A stretch of DNA of 64,000 nucleotides from Tomocerus qinae (Eukaryota; Arthropoda; Collembola; Entomobryomorpha; Tomoceridae): contig CM034546.1 of NCBI GenBank assembly GCA_020055645.1, forward strand, positions 126,997,875-127,061,874. Direction: 5' to 3'. Within the stretch, counting starts at the first letter, position 1. Each line of letters starts with the position of its first letter. The notes under the pieces were generated by a model. That model was given only the letters and a program-made list of their open reading frames with translations. It did not search any database and had not been told where the DNA came from. A program made the position numbers and the translations under genes. Below, one piece after another: positions 10,486-21,435 of the stretch.

Positions 10486-13259
10486 TTAAATGTTTTCAAA
10501 ACAGCGGACTGATATTTTCAATCCGCCTATTATTCCATTACAACATGAAGGTTGAATGATGCTACCGTCTTTGTTAAAAAGATGTTGTACCTTCCTAAAA
10601 CAGTAATTCTTCAACTGTCGATGATTAAAATGGTTTTTAAAGTAAATAAGCCGATCCAAATTAAAAATGTTGATCTTATAATAGCCATATTCGAAAATAT
10701 ACGAAGGGATATTGTGGATGTAATTAAATGAAATCCGGACAGCATTTTCTTGAGGAATTCTTTCATTCCTTTCCCTTTCTTCTTTCAACCGGCTCATCAT
10801 CTCCCGACATAAATTAGTCAACGCAATCAGCATGTCATCACGAGTTCTTATTCCTGTTGGACAAAAATATTCAATTATTGTTCATTACCATTATACTATA
10901 ATATTGGTATAAATTGGCCTTTTTAAAAAGTATTTTGCATCGGATCATAAGTAAATGATTTTTAATGCAGATGATTAATGATTTGAAAATTATTACTCAA
11001 ATTATTTTTCCCGCAATTCAATCCATCGCTCATCAATTTTTCGATGACAGGTTTGGTACAAACGCCATGGACGCTATCGTAAATTATTTGAGCGTCTTCA
11101 TATCCAAAGAAATCAGCAAAATCTTCAATACCATGCTGTCGGAAATCGTGTAAAGTTTCGCAATCAGGAAAGCAAATGATTAACTCCCTTCCCCGATTAT
11201 TCTTCAATCCTGGAATTTCTTGGATTGGGTAAGTATCCGAAATTCTCTCGAAGCCTTCTTCTGTAAGAATTGTAATGGACTTGGGTTTATTTTTCTGACA
11301 GCCAATCTTTGCTTGCACTTGATTGATTCCAATCCCTCCCGAGCAGAAGAATTTCGTAGTTTTGAGAATGTGCAAACAAATGTCGCGGAGCACAAACGCC
11401 CCAACGAAAAACGCATGTTCATCCTCAATTGCGTAATTGTCAATTAGGTTCAAATCCGAGTGATGGATAAAATCCTTAAAAATTTTGTGGTATAATTTCT
11501 TCTTTGAAAAGTCATCCTCAGAAGATTCGAGGATGAGTTTTAGAATTTTATCTTTAGCCAGTGAGTTGCGCTTCTTGACGCATGGACGCAGAATGGCATA
11601 AGCTGGATTTTTGCCCAAAAGATTCTCCACGTGTTTAGTAAGATCAAACACCCACTGATCATTTGGAGTGTACTCGATAATAATTTCCGGTTTGTCAGCA
11701 CAAAATTGTCGAATTGCGGTCATGATCTCCCAAGAGGCATCTCTTGTCATTTTCGAATCTGGCTTATTATATCTGTTTGGCTTAACGAAGACTTTAAGCC
11801 CATTACAAATATTTTCTGCTTGATTTCTGCGCATATCTCTGGTGACACCTTTTTTCTTTGCCTCGGGGGACACTGAAACGATCCTGGAAAATCACAAAAT
11901 CATGACAATTATTATAAATCTTCACAACAATTCTAATCAATAATTTTATCAATGTAAAATCTTTCGATTTGAAATACAATTACGATTAGGACTAAAATTA
12001 CTAGAAATATCTACTATACCTACAAAATAAACGATAATAACAAATGCTATGAGTAGTAGGTTTGCAGAGTTCAACTAGCCGGTGGGTAGTGGCTAGGTGG
12101 CTAGGGGGCAAAAGTGGCTAGTGGGTGGGTAAATTGATAGGCGGCTAGTTGGCAAAAGTCAAAATGGGGCTAATAGATACACTAAAGGATGTAAAAATTG
12201 GCGCAAAATTTTTAATATTAGGTACTTTGCCCCTTTTGCCCACTACCCACTTTGCCCCTTTTACCCGGGTGGGTGGGCAAATGTAGTTTTAGCCGGCTAA
12301 AACTGAACTCTGGGTTTAAGTAGTCTAATATATCTGTGTTTCTACTACTACTATGAAGTAAGATACTAGAGAGGGAGAGTCGGTAGAGTATGGCAGTGAA
12401 CAAAAAAGGACCTTTTACCTTTTTTATAAAAAAGGTGGGAGTAAGTTTTAAAAAAGCAGTCCTTATTTGCCTTTTTATCTTTTTTGATGTATCAGCTTGC
12501 CCCATTTTCTTCCACTTTACATGTAAATAAGGTAAAAAAAGGTAGAAAAAGTAAAAAGTAGTATTTTAATTTACTTTTTTGTAAAAAAGGAGTGCCTTTT
12601 TTGTTCCCTGGAGTATGGTAAATTATATTATTAGAAGAATAAGGAATAAGGAGTGGAGCAAAGAAGACTTTTACTAGACTCATCAATCAGCTCATCACAC
12701 CACCAGCAGTAGTAATACAGTAATTTTTAATATTCTCTAGTTGAAAAGTTGCCCATAAATAACATGAGCTGTCAATTTATAGTTTTTGCTTCAGAATTCA
12801 AGGTCCTTCATTCATGCGCTTATCAATCGCCAATAATAGTATGGTTATTGCTATACTAAAAGGTTGTTGCTAATTATTGCTCCAATTAGCGATAGAGCTT
12901 ATGAATGAAGCTTAACTACTATTGGTATTGAAAGTGGAGTTAAATTAAATGATAAGAGGATGTACACAAACTTACCATAAATTGACTATATTAATACTAA
13001 AGAAATGCTGACCTACTCCATATACTGATAACGAGATGAAAAATGCGTCTCCAGGAAGAGTTCAAGGGAGTTTAAGTTCTTATAAAGCAGTCCCATACAT
13101 CAATAAAAGCAAAAGTGAGATGCTCATGAGAAATATTTACCTTCCTGAAGAGTCAGAAACTACACAAGCCGTATCTCTGAATTTCGGATGTTCTCGTTGC
13201 CAAACCTGGCATTCGAAACTGTCGACGTCAATGACGCCGATAACTCGAAAGTTGTCCAT
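10486..13259 (-). CDS. DNA polymerase eta-like Y-family protein, active-site divergent
   Basis: Three coding exons (13259-13141, 11883-10997, 10853-10486) join in frame to 457 codons. Exon 1 reads MDNFRVIGVIDVDSFECQVW, aligning with the first palm strand of polymerase eta (VDMDCFFVQVEQR). Exon 2 continues with VSPEAKKKGVTRDM (SYEARAFGVTRSM), a finger/palm region, then FCSGGIGINQVQAKIGCQKN (CSxGISxNKxLAKLAC) and the helix-hairpin-helix thumb. Exon 3 is the little-finger domain. Family members bypass UV-damaged bases. Departures from the family are visible. The SIDEAYVD motif reads EIIIEYTPND, so Ile109 stands where the metal-binding aspartate should be, while Glu110 remains. The steric-gate Phe appears as Glu16, and the conserved Tyr of SYEAR is Pro46. 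The protein stops after the little finger, with no UBZ or PIP tail. Intron 1 (11884-13140) holds two MITEs. A 5' UTR exon border may lie just upstream (acceptor near 13308). It may be a diverged paralog with a structural role, or a gene starting to decay. Confidence 0.78.
12065..12312. mobile_element. MITE with CAGAGTTCA ends, in polymerase intron 1
   Basis: The left end CAGAGTTCAACTAGCCGG is mirrored at the right by CCGGCTAAAACTGAACTCTG. Inside, G-rich repeats (GTGGCTAG, GTGGGTGGG) are mirrored by C-rich ones (CCCACTACCCAC, CCACCC). The ends resemble hAT elements, but no clean 8-bp target duplication is seen (TAGGTTTG against GGTTTAAG). No coding capacity. Confidence 0.65.
12394..12610. mobile_element. 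hAT-type MITE family A, copy 1, 217 bp
   Basis: The ends CAGTGAACAAAAAAGG and CCTTTTTTGTTCCCTG are inverted repeats. The perfect 8-bp target duplication GAGTATGG flanks it at 12386-12393 and 12611-12618. The interior aligns with 55306-55523, including ACCTTTTTTATAAAAAAGGT and the central TTTACATGTAA palindrome. Non-autonomous, and inside intron 1 of the polymerase eta-like gene. Confidence 0.92.
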
Positions 13260-16200
13260 CTGATATCTCTTAAGAGCTCGTTATGGGGTGGCAATGGGTG
13301 TTCCCTGAAAGTATATTTATAATGGTACTTAGACATTTCATGATTCATAACTAAACTACTACGTTAAAGGGCAAAGGTTGGTTTCTAAGATAAAAGAAAC
13401 TGCTGCGAAGAGATATATGCGCCTTAAATGGCACATTTATATACTTCTGTTACTTCTGATTCTATAAGGTACCTTATTTGCTAATAATTATAACCATTAC
13501 CAAGATAATGAATGAAGTCAGATTTCTTTGATGGAAATTAATCTCAATATACTATCAACTATATATAAAAGTTATTATAATTTATATAATTGCTGTAGGC
13601 ATATATTTATAATAGACTATATAAACTCTAAACTTGATGATAAAATTTACTATGCTGATAAAATGCTCATGCTTTGAGTAAAATTTTTTTGATTGTGGAA
13701 AGGCAATGTCAGTGTCAGTGTCTTCTCAACTCGTTTTAACTAGTTCCCTTTTTTAAACTGCACATTGTATTTGCAAAAATCAAAATACATTTAATTCAGT
13801 AGAGAGATTGCCACACCTTATGATATATAATAAATTGATATAGATACAGGTTAATACACAGCCTTCTGTCTTACAAATAAAAAGACTGAAAAACACTTAC
13901 ACGATGGTGAAAAACTTTTTCCTGCTATTCTTTTGTTCGTTATTAATAGGTTTCATTGTCTTAGGGTGTGGAAGTTAGCTGTTGGTCTTAATGTTAATAA
14001 TATATGTTCAGTTGGTTAAGTTACTGTTACTGCGTATTTCTTAAGTATGAATTCTGTGATTGTAAGAGGTAATTGTGTCTTAACCTTATAGATCAAAAGA
14101 ACTCAAAACAACGTAATGAGAAGGGAATTATACTAGAAAAATAGCCACTAAATTAGCAGAGTATTTTATTAAGATATTTAAGTTTTTTTTATTTTATTTT
14201 GATTTTATCACCAATATGTCGCACTTCAGTGAAAGATAGTAAAAATTATATTTACACAACACAAAATCACACAAATGCGGAAATGTGTAATTGTGCTACT
14301 TTATCCTGATTTTATGGATTTTTTAACTTATTTAATTGTTATAATTGATCGCCAATGTATGCACAATATTATTATGCAGTACAACATGAATGAGTAACAA
14401 ATGAAAACTGCACTGCACGAAATTACACAAACAAGTTTCTTGTCCACGTGTATTTAGTAAATATATCTAGTTTACTAATGTAAAGTAAATATAATGATTA
14501 GCACTAAAAGTATATAATAGGTACTTAGTACTTGTACACAAAAGTTGATTAAAAATTAGTATCTGGAAAAAGATAATATGAATTTGAGTAACAGGAAAGG
14601 AAAACAAAAGGAGTCAGAAGAAGAGTCGAGTCAGAAGAAGAGTCAAGTCAGAAGTGAAGATTGATTTACACGAGATGAGATATAAATATTAGAACTAGAG
14701 TTGAACATTGAACTGTAAATGAATTGTTTCTTTTATCATCAAAGTCTAATGAATTTTAATACGTACTTGTTTACTTTAACATGAATGTTTTCAGGACATA
14801 CATCGTTAAGGCTGATATTTTTGTTAACAATGTGGATGAGGAATCGAACCAAAAATGTGACGACATTGCTGTTACACGAATACTTCCCTGATGAGAACTC
14901 GCTTCACCACTTTTACCCTTTTTCTCACGTGCATATAGACATGAAGCAAAAGACCTTTATTATGATCGAATCCTGTAACGCAATTTACAGAGATTAGGTT
15001 GAGATTTCTTTAGTCGGACAGTTATCACTTTACATTACAGTAAATCTCAGCTTATAATGTTGTTGTTTGGTTGGGGAACTGTCTCTTTTAACGACTGACT
15101 GACTGACCATGAGTTTGAAGCTTCAATACATAAAGGTATGTAACTAAAGACCTCATGCTGTGCTTGCTCAAGAAAGGGAGTTTTCTTAGCAGTCTGATAT
15201 TTTGATAACATTATTGATCTAAATCTAAAGAATTTATTGTTTCCGGTCAGTTACAGCTCAACGTTCATGTAACGTTCAAGTTGAACGCTGAATGGTTGTA
15301 CTCAATCTCAAGTTTAATTAGGTTACGGTGTAAATAAAGATATGTTAAGTAGTATTTTACTTTTGAATTAGAAATCACAAATATAATACAATGAATGAGG
15401 TACTATTAAATGTTATGTACAAGGAGTAATAATTCAATATTTTTTGCTATGATCGAATGATGGTTCTAATATTATCATTGTTACATCTGACATTTAGTCG
15501 TGTAGCATAATTATTAAGGTTTGGGTTCGATAATAATAATGATGAGTAGAAGTAATAAACGGTAATTCTATTTTGCGCGATAATTAAGACAGTATTATTC
15601 AGTAAAAGAAAATAGTTCACTGGAAATTGAGTTGTAGTAATGGAGATAGGATGTATTACTAATTTATTACTAATTCTATTGTTGTAGTGTGAAGATTAAG
15701 GTAAAGTCAAACCTTTATATAGTGGTAAGTGTATGGTTAGGTCACAGTGTTTATAGATATCTTTGCTTACATGTAATTTCTAAGTTTGGGAAATTATTTT
15801 GTTTCGCAAGTTCAAGAGACAAATGGTTTCTGAATCTTATCTTTTACAGAGATAATTTAGAGAAAAAGGTTGAGTTATTAACGAAAGTGCCTTTTCTGGT
15901 TCCTTCTTTTCTCGTCGTGCACCTATACCATTAATAGTAATAATACGTAATTTATAGTTATATCTATGGTTAAGAATAAGCATATTTGTAACGCTTATTT
16001 TATTATTACAGAATTTCTAGTACTTGCTTTCATATTGTTACCTAAATGACAACCATTGAATTCGAAATGCACTTTGGAATACTTTTATGAGAAATTAATA
16101 ATAATCTTAAGAATATGAAATGGATTCTTTTAGTGACAGTCTTTTATTTAAGCGCATTAAGCAGTTTATCCTAATACAAAAAAGAGTGAGGATAATTCAA

Positions 16201-16426
16201 AGACAAAGTGAGAAATGAATAGGAAGAGAGAAATGTAGGTGGATGTTGAAAGAGAAAAGAAGAAAGATGTGAGTTTATTAGAGAATGAATGTGAAATACT
16301 GGCCAGCAAAGGTCAGTCCGTAGTTTGCTTTTATATTTTCCTGACTTTCAATCCATCTCGAAGAGGGTACTAGAAGGAAAAGTTACATCACAAAAATAGA
16401 ATAGACAAAAGTTACATATAAGATAA
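13260..16426. other. Long intergenic region, left part
   Basis: Upstream of the polymerase eta-like gene. Apart from a likely non-coding leader exon near 13260-13308, I find no supported exon. Open frames at 14785-14997 and 15689-15934 have no recognised motif. The first has fairly protein-like composition (FPDENSLHHFYPFSHVHI) after an acceptor-like TTTTCAG and could be a decayed exon. Confidence 0.4.
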
Positions 16427-16434
16427 AGTATAAT

Positions 16435-17012
16435 CAGTGTACAAAATACCATTTACCACTTACCAGTGGTAAGTGGTTTTTAATGGTATTTAACGTTAAA
16501 TACCACTACCTAAAAAGTAGTGGTAAGTGGTATAAATGGTAAAAATGGTAAAAAATAGTTTCATTTAAATTTCGTGTTTAAGCTTTGAACAAAATTCGGG
16601 GGAAAAGTACGAAATAACTTAACAGATGATCATTGTTGTCACAAATTGATAAGTGTTCATCAATCAGAGTAGGATTCAACCAATGAGGGCGCTAACAACC
16701 CTTGCCGATTGAGAAATTAATTGCAATTAAATTAGGATCAATTTTAAATGGGCGATACCAAATACAATCTTTCTTTCTTCATTTTTTTAACTTTTGGTGT
16801 ACAATCAAATAAATATGATTAATTTAATTGATATTGGAAATATTTCATAGAAAACAAAGTTATATTTTAGGAAGTCTAGTGTATCTGTACTCAGCTGTCT
16901 AATCAATCGCTAAAATTTACCATTTTTACCATTAAATGCATTTTTACCATTAAGTGCATTTTTACCACTGTGATGGTAAAAAAGGCTAAAAAGTGGTAAA
17001 TTTTGTACACTG
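16435..17012. mobile_element. hAT-type MITE, 578 bp, with perfect target duplication
   Basis: Terminal inverted repeats are CAGTGTACAAAAT (16435 onward) and ATTTTGTACACTG (ending 17012). The perfect 8-bp direct repeat AGTATAAT flanks the element at 16427-16434 and 17013-17020. Sub-terminal arrays of ACCATTTACCACTT-type motifs on the left are answered by GGTAAAAATGG-type motifs on the right, a usual arrangement of transposase-binding repeats. The middle (about 16570-16900) is unique sequence without an open frame. Non-autonomous. Confidence 0.93.
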
Positions 17013-17020
17013 AGTATAAT

Positions 17021-18673
17021 ATCTGAAACATACACACGTGTCTTATTGCATCAGCCTACAGAATCTTGAACTTACATGAAGAAAATTAGACACGTTGTCT
17101 CGTTCCTCTTTTGTCTAATCGATATTGCTGTCTGGTTTCCAATTCACATGAATGCAACATGTACTGTGTACATAATGAATAAACTATTGTCAAAGTAATA
17201 ATAAATTAGACACTAATACTATGTAATAGATTGTCAAAGGTCAAACTGTTGACCAATATGTCACCAAATTACATGGCAATAGTGTCACAATGATTACATG
17301 GTTGCCAAATAATCTTTTAGTATTTGGAGGTGCCTAATTTATTTACCTTTTTAAACTAATAGATGTTGAACTAATAAGATAAACCGAGGTAGACGTTGTG
17401 AAATATTATAAGCGTATAGGGTTCTAATACTAGTGACGAAGAATAAGAATTAGTTACTCCCAGGTCAAAGGTTATATCCACGTCATTATCAAACTCGTAG
17501 TTTGTCATTGTTCCTAAAACATATTCAGGAAGTTTAATTATATCTGAATCCAGTCGAAAGTTATTTGAGACCATACACTCATACACTTACTCACTCACTC
17601 ACTCACTCACTCACTCACCCACAGACTGCAGGGGTAAAATGATAAAGCTATCGGAAAACGATGCTTAATAAAGTTAAAGCAAAGCTTGACTAAATAATAT
17701 ATCTTACCCTTACTTACAATAATTCAAAACTATAACATAAGTCAAATACGTGTCTAACTAAGCATTTGCCTCGTTAACACATTTTCTGTAGGTTTAGTAA
17801 CGGTATTTGTTTTCTGGTATTATCTATATTTATGGGATTGCTTGAGGGAAAGGTAAACGAACTTATTTCTTACTGGACTTCTTATTCTCAGAAATAGTCT
17901 TCTGTATGTATATTTTGTATTCAGGGATGTCCCTTAAAATGTCGAAGGGCTCGTGACGTGTAAATTATGTCTTTTTTATACCCCAAATACGAAAACACAA
18001 AAATGGCATTTGAGAATCTTTCTAATCTGGGACATTTCAGACCATCTATTCCATAATTTTTCTTTGTCTATGGTGGGAGACAGTGGGAGTTTGTGTTTGC
18101 GAAAAGTTCTGAGTATTATAAAAAATATTTTTATTTTCCGGTTTTTAGAAAATGTACTGCAATGTAATTGAATGCAGAAAATGAAGGAAATTAATATTTA
18201 ACTACATAATTCTCTTTAAAATTCCATTAATTACGTAATGTCAATGTCAGCTACCTATCCAATAAAATATTGATGATATTTTAAATGATGTCATAAATGA
18301 AACTGAATGTATGCTTATAAACATGATTTAATGATGCAGGATTTATGTCTTCGTATCGGGGAAACAAGTTGAAACAATCGCAGGAAGTGGGTTTCCTTAT
18401 TATTGAATACCTAAGTAATTAGTAGTTTCTGCATTAATCTCGATTTAAATTCTAAATGAGAATAGTTTGCACTTAAGACATTAATTCCGATGAGCAAATA
18501 TTACATTACATTAATTGACCACAAATATCGATTAACTAGTGCAGCCACAGCATATGCATATTTATATCTATGAAGTAATGTTTGAATCTATAAATATAAT
18601 ACTAGACTTTGCACTAATGACCGGAATAACTTTGTCCATTTCAACATCACCATTAAAGGAAGAAGCTTTGTAG
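17021..18673. other. Long intergenic region, right part
   Basis: No supported gene. A (CTCA)n microsatellite lies near 17586-17619. A 71-codon minus-strand frame at 17586-17371 is unassigned. The last few hundred bases should hold the promoter of the receptor gene that begins at 18674. Confidence 0.4.
17586..17619. repeat. (CTCA)n microsatellite
   Basis: About eight tandem copies of a 4-bp unit with one substitution near the right end. Confidence 0.9.
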
Positions 18674-21121
18674 ATGTTTGAAATTAGAATGAAAATGTTA
18701 AGCATTAAATTGTTATTGATTCTACAATTTGTTTGTTTGTGTAATTCTGCATTTTCTGACCATCTGGAAGAAAACAAAAGGGAAGTCGCCCCGAAGTTAA
18801 TAAAGAAATGCTGTCAAAACCATGAAAGTGTTAAAATCGGTCGTAATGGAAGCTTGCAATGTGGAAGAGGAAAAAGTACTTTGGATTTAAAAGGATTCGA
18901 CCCTTCTGGATTTCCAAGTTGTAAATACCGAGTGCTCTCAAATGAAAACTACAAATGGTAAATGCTTACAATATCATAATACAATTTTATAGGTTTTAAA
19001 ATTGGAATTGGGAACAAATTTTTTGGGAACATACAAAAAGAAACAAGAATTGTCGATAATTAATTTGTAAATTCTTCTAAAGGTTTCAATACAGATATAC
19101 TACTTCGAATCCCAGGGTGGGTCTTGTTTACCTATTCTATGAAGTTGGGATGGAAGTGGAAGATAATTATTGCATTGACACATTTATGGATACCTCTCAA
19201 ATTGTAAACTTGAACAGGAGTGAAATGCAATTGGAAAGAACAGAATTAATTGCATTTTGTGGCCTTAAAGAAATTCGAAATTACGTAAAGTAGAAAATAT
19301 CAATTCATTAGAAATAGTGAAAAACTTAGTGCAATGAAATAGTTAAACAAGGAAGTGGGGCTAGGTGCAACAAAATACTTTTATTTGTTGGCTACATAAA
19401 TATCTTTTGCTTCTCCTTCTCCAACATGAGAATTCGTACCTACTTCCTAGTTGTGTATCTATTGTATGAATCATAGGCACGTAGTATCCAGTAGGGGCAG
19501 GGTCGCTAAATTTGAGAAAAAGATTATGTTAACTTTTTGTCATAATTATTTATTGCGGCCACCCTTAACCAAATTTCTGGATACTTGCTTAGCATGAATG
19601 ACACATTTATTTCTTAGTATTAATTAACAAACAGACTAAACAGAAATAAATCGGTAATCAAACCTACTTTGAGGTATTTACATATATTTTATCTTTTGAC
19701 AGTTTACTCACGTGGGTGTCAACTTGTTTTTTCTGATGGCAAGTGCCATTTTAAATGCTGCAACGATAATAATTTACATTGTAGTTCGAAAAACTAATGG
19801 ACCTCGTGACTGGCTGCAGTTTACTATTTTTGTTGCCGAATTCTCCGCTCACGTTTCCTATTTTTTGATGATTATCGTAGACACTTATGTCCTTCTGTGG
19901 CAAGACTCTTTGAAATATGTCACTTTTACTGGTTAGACCCCTTGAAAGCGCGAATTTTAAATTACAGCTTGTTATTTCACATAATACTCTTTTACAATAC
20001 TATAGATAATTCTCATTAATATTTATGATTCTTGTTTTTTTTTGATTTCAGTATACTACTTTACCTACTACATGTACACTGTAAAATTCACTCTGGTAAT
20101 TGCAACGAGCGTGGACTTATTTCTTTGTGTTTGGTAAATCAACATACATTATTAAGATCGACAAACTTTTTTAAAATTGCAAAGAGCAATTATCATTTTT
20201 ATTATTGCATTTAGGAATTAAATTGTTACGCTCATTTGTTATGTTGTTTTAAATTTTTTATAATCTATACACAGGAAAATGTTATTTTGCTATTATTTTT
20301 TTGCTTAATTTAATTTAAAAAATGATTTTATTCCAATTTGATGCACCGGCCATGATATCTTTTTTGACGGGATAATTATTTATTTATTGCAGGAAACCAT
20401 ATTCAGGGATGGATCAACAGACTCGGAAGATAAGAAATATCAGAGCCGTAATAATGTGTTATACGTTACCTGCTTTAGCGCCTATACTAACCAACTTGTA
20501 TAATTTTTTGTAAGTACATTTAATTGACTCAGTGTCATTTTATGCAGCATAACACTTTTAAAATAGCATTAGATGATTTATTTTATATTAAAGCTTTGAA
20601 GACGAAAGGCCTTACATGAATTCAAGTGCCAGACTAACAGACGGAGTTCCTAAATCCTACTTATTGTTCAATCAAGGGATTTACATTGTACAATTTGGAA
20701 TAAATTTGGTGATAGCAACTGTGACGTCTATTCTGATACATCGTCAAAGAAAAAAGGCAAGACTTCTGGATGACAAAAAAGTGCAATTAAGAATACAGGA
20801 CATTCAGAAATCGTAAGTTTAGTTTCGCTTCCAGAAGTTATTTGTGAAAAATCACTATTGAAATATATAATTTGATATTTTAGGTTCGTGGTGTACATAA
20901 AATTAATATGCGCGACTGAAATTCCGTTCTTTGTCTGCTTTATACTAATTCACTCTCAAATACTTGGATCTGCATCGAGTATTTGGAATACATCAGCTAG
21001 AGGAATGTATCTCTTATCCGCTATTTATGTCTTTGTCGTATTTGGGTGCAGTCAAAGTCACAAACAACAGATTAAGAAGATTTACGAAAGTTCTTTGGCC
21101 ACGTCATGGTCAAAGCATTAA
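18674..21121 (+). CDS. Methuselah-like seven-transmembrane receptor
   Basis: Seven exons (18674-18957, 19083-19284, 19703-19931, 20052-20133, 20393-20509, 20594-20812, 20884-21121) join to 456 codons with consistent phases. Translation may start at 18674, 18689 or 18695. The later ones give a compact signal peptide, MLSIKLLLILQFVCLCNSAF. The ectodomain of about 135 residues carries KKCCQNHESVKIGRNGSLQC, the paired-Cys start typical of Methuselah ectodomains, and further single Cys residues. Seven hydrophobic spans follow, beginning at VGVNLFFLMASAILNAAT (TM1) and ending at YLLSAIYVFVVFGC (TM7). TM6 has KLICATEIPFFVCF. A short basic tail ends the protein. Such receptors are arthropod class-B-related GPCRs linked to stress resistance, lifespan and development. 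The ligand is unknown. AATAAA signals lie near 21175 and 21228. The ectodomain is shorter than that of fly Methuselah, so the subgroup is uncertain. Confidence 0.75.
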
Positions 21122-21435
21122 TTAGATAAGCAAAATCGTAAAAAGCACAACTAAATATTAACGGAATTACGTCAAAATAAACATTTTCATATAAAACTTA
21201 ATAAAAAATATGCATACTGCCTTATACAAAATAAATAGCAATAATTTTGACATATTTCGGAGCATATTCCATCATGTTGTTGATTTTAATGCATTATCGT
21301 ATTATAAGATTATAACACAGAAACTAATAGCATCAATAATTGACAGAAAATGAATGAACAGAAGTAATTCTTACTCAATAGATCAAATGTTAGATATAAT
21401 TAAAATAAATGAAATTAAAATGAAATATTTGGATT
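21122..21435. other. Spacer between converging receptor and aldehyde oxidase genes
   Basis: A+T-rich 3' flanks of two convergent genes. It contains AATAAA signals for the plus-strand gene. No other feature is seen. Confidence 0.5.

Noticed and set aside
15689..15934. 81-codon plus-strand frame
   Set aside because: Hydrophobic A+T-driven composition, no motif and no splice context.
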